A DNA stretch of 34,883 nucleotides from NCBI RefSeq assembly GCF_003173035.1, contig NZ_QGLE01000019.1, positions 1 through 34,883 of the forward strand. The letters run 5' to 3'. This DNA comes from Zavarzinia aquatilis (GTDB lineage: Bacteria; Pseudomonadota; Alphaproteobacteria; Zavarziniales; Zavarziniaceae). Position 1 is the stretch's first letter, and every line of letters starts with the position of its first letter. Shown piece by piece: positions 34,851-34,883 of the stretch. The notes under the pieces were generated by a model. That model was not told the DNA's origin, searched no databases, and saw only the letters and a list, made by a program, of their open reading frames with translations. Made by a program: the position numbers and the translations under genes.

Positions 34851-34883
34851 CGCCCGCCGGCAGGCGAGAAGCGGTCGCGCATC
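34844..34883 (+). CDS. IS3-family transposase OrfB, N-terminal fragment
   Basis: The -1 frame reads MVTPAGRREAVAH up to the window edge, which resembles the start of OrfB in this group of IS3 elements. Only 13 codons are visible, so the DDE catalytic core cannot be examined. It may be made from the ATG at 34844 or by frameshift from orfA. Confidence 0.6.
   Translation, partial: MVTPAGRREAVAH

Larger units (their letters stand above)
34519..34883 (+). mobile_element. IS3-family insertion sequence, left end (cut by window edge)
   Basis: The element begins near 34519-34524, where TGACCTGACCCCC resembles an IS3-type terminal inverted repeat starting with TG. It carries orfA, a slippage site and the start of orfB in the -1 frame. 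The right end, second inverted repeat and target duplication lie outside the window, so the exact left boundary is a guess. Confidence 0.75.

Overview
The window looks like a chromosomal or large-replicon segment of a GC-rich Gram-negative bacterium, most likely an alphaproteobacterium. The basis is strong GC bias at third codon positions, a two-partner-secretion type adhesin with MBG/YDG repeats, and a LytS/LytTR-type two-component system. No RNA gene or CRISPR array was seen, and the genus cannot be named from the sequence alone.

Layout. (1) 1-9721, minus strand: one huge open frame, running off the left edge, encodes a secreted filamentous-haemagglutinin-like adhesin of at least 3240 residues (signal peptide, TPS domain, GLUG-repeat region, MBG/YDG repeats). 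(2) 9797-13119, plus strand: a divergent regulatory locus with two paralogous LytS-type membrane histidine kinases, the second with a degraded ATP-binding site, and a LytTR response regulator. Almost the same pair of direct repeats, spaced exactly 21 bp, lies upstream of each kinase. The first copy is also upstream of the adhesin, so this is probably the regulator's own binding site. (3) 13287-24110, plus strand: a tightly packed five-gene defence operon containing a type III-like restriction helicase/nuclease, a DUF262-HNH (GmrSD/SspE-like) protein, a large beta-class Mod methyltransferase with an AT-richer specificity domain, an HNH nuclease, and a UvrD-like helicase with a RelE/ParE-like N-terminus. 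(4) 24127-33677, minus strand: two very large convergent genes, a 2018-residue DEAD/DEAH helicase with DUF1998 preceded by an unrecognised 1159-residue protein, an arrangement that matches Druantia type III (druH-druE). They are expressed from a strikingly AT-rich promoter region. (5) 34012-34883: a small orphan gene and the left end of an IS3-family element cut by the window edge.

How the parts fit. The left third is a self-contained surface-adhesin switch: sensor kinases, regulator and a shared operator-like repeat next to the adhesin promoter. The right two thirds form a defence island. The type III-like module would cut DNA lacking host methylation and the DUF262-HNH protein may deal with modified DNA, while the Druantia-like pair is an independent anti-phage system. 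The two operons meet tail to tail at a palindrome that contains both stop codons. The composition breaks (mod specificity domain, start of the HNH gene, 19% GC promoter of the Druantia-like operon) and the flanking IS element point to assembly by horizontal transfer.
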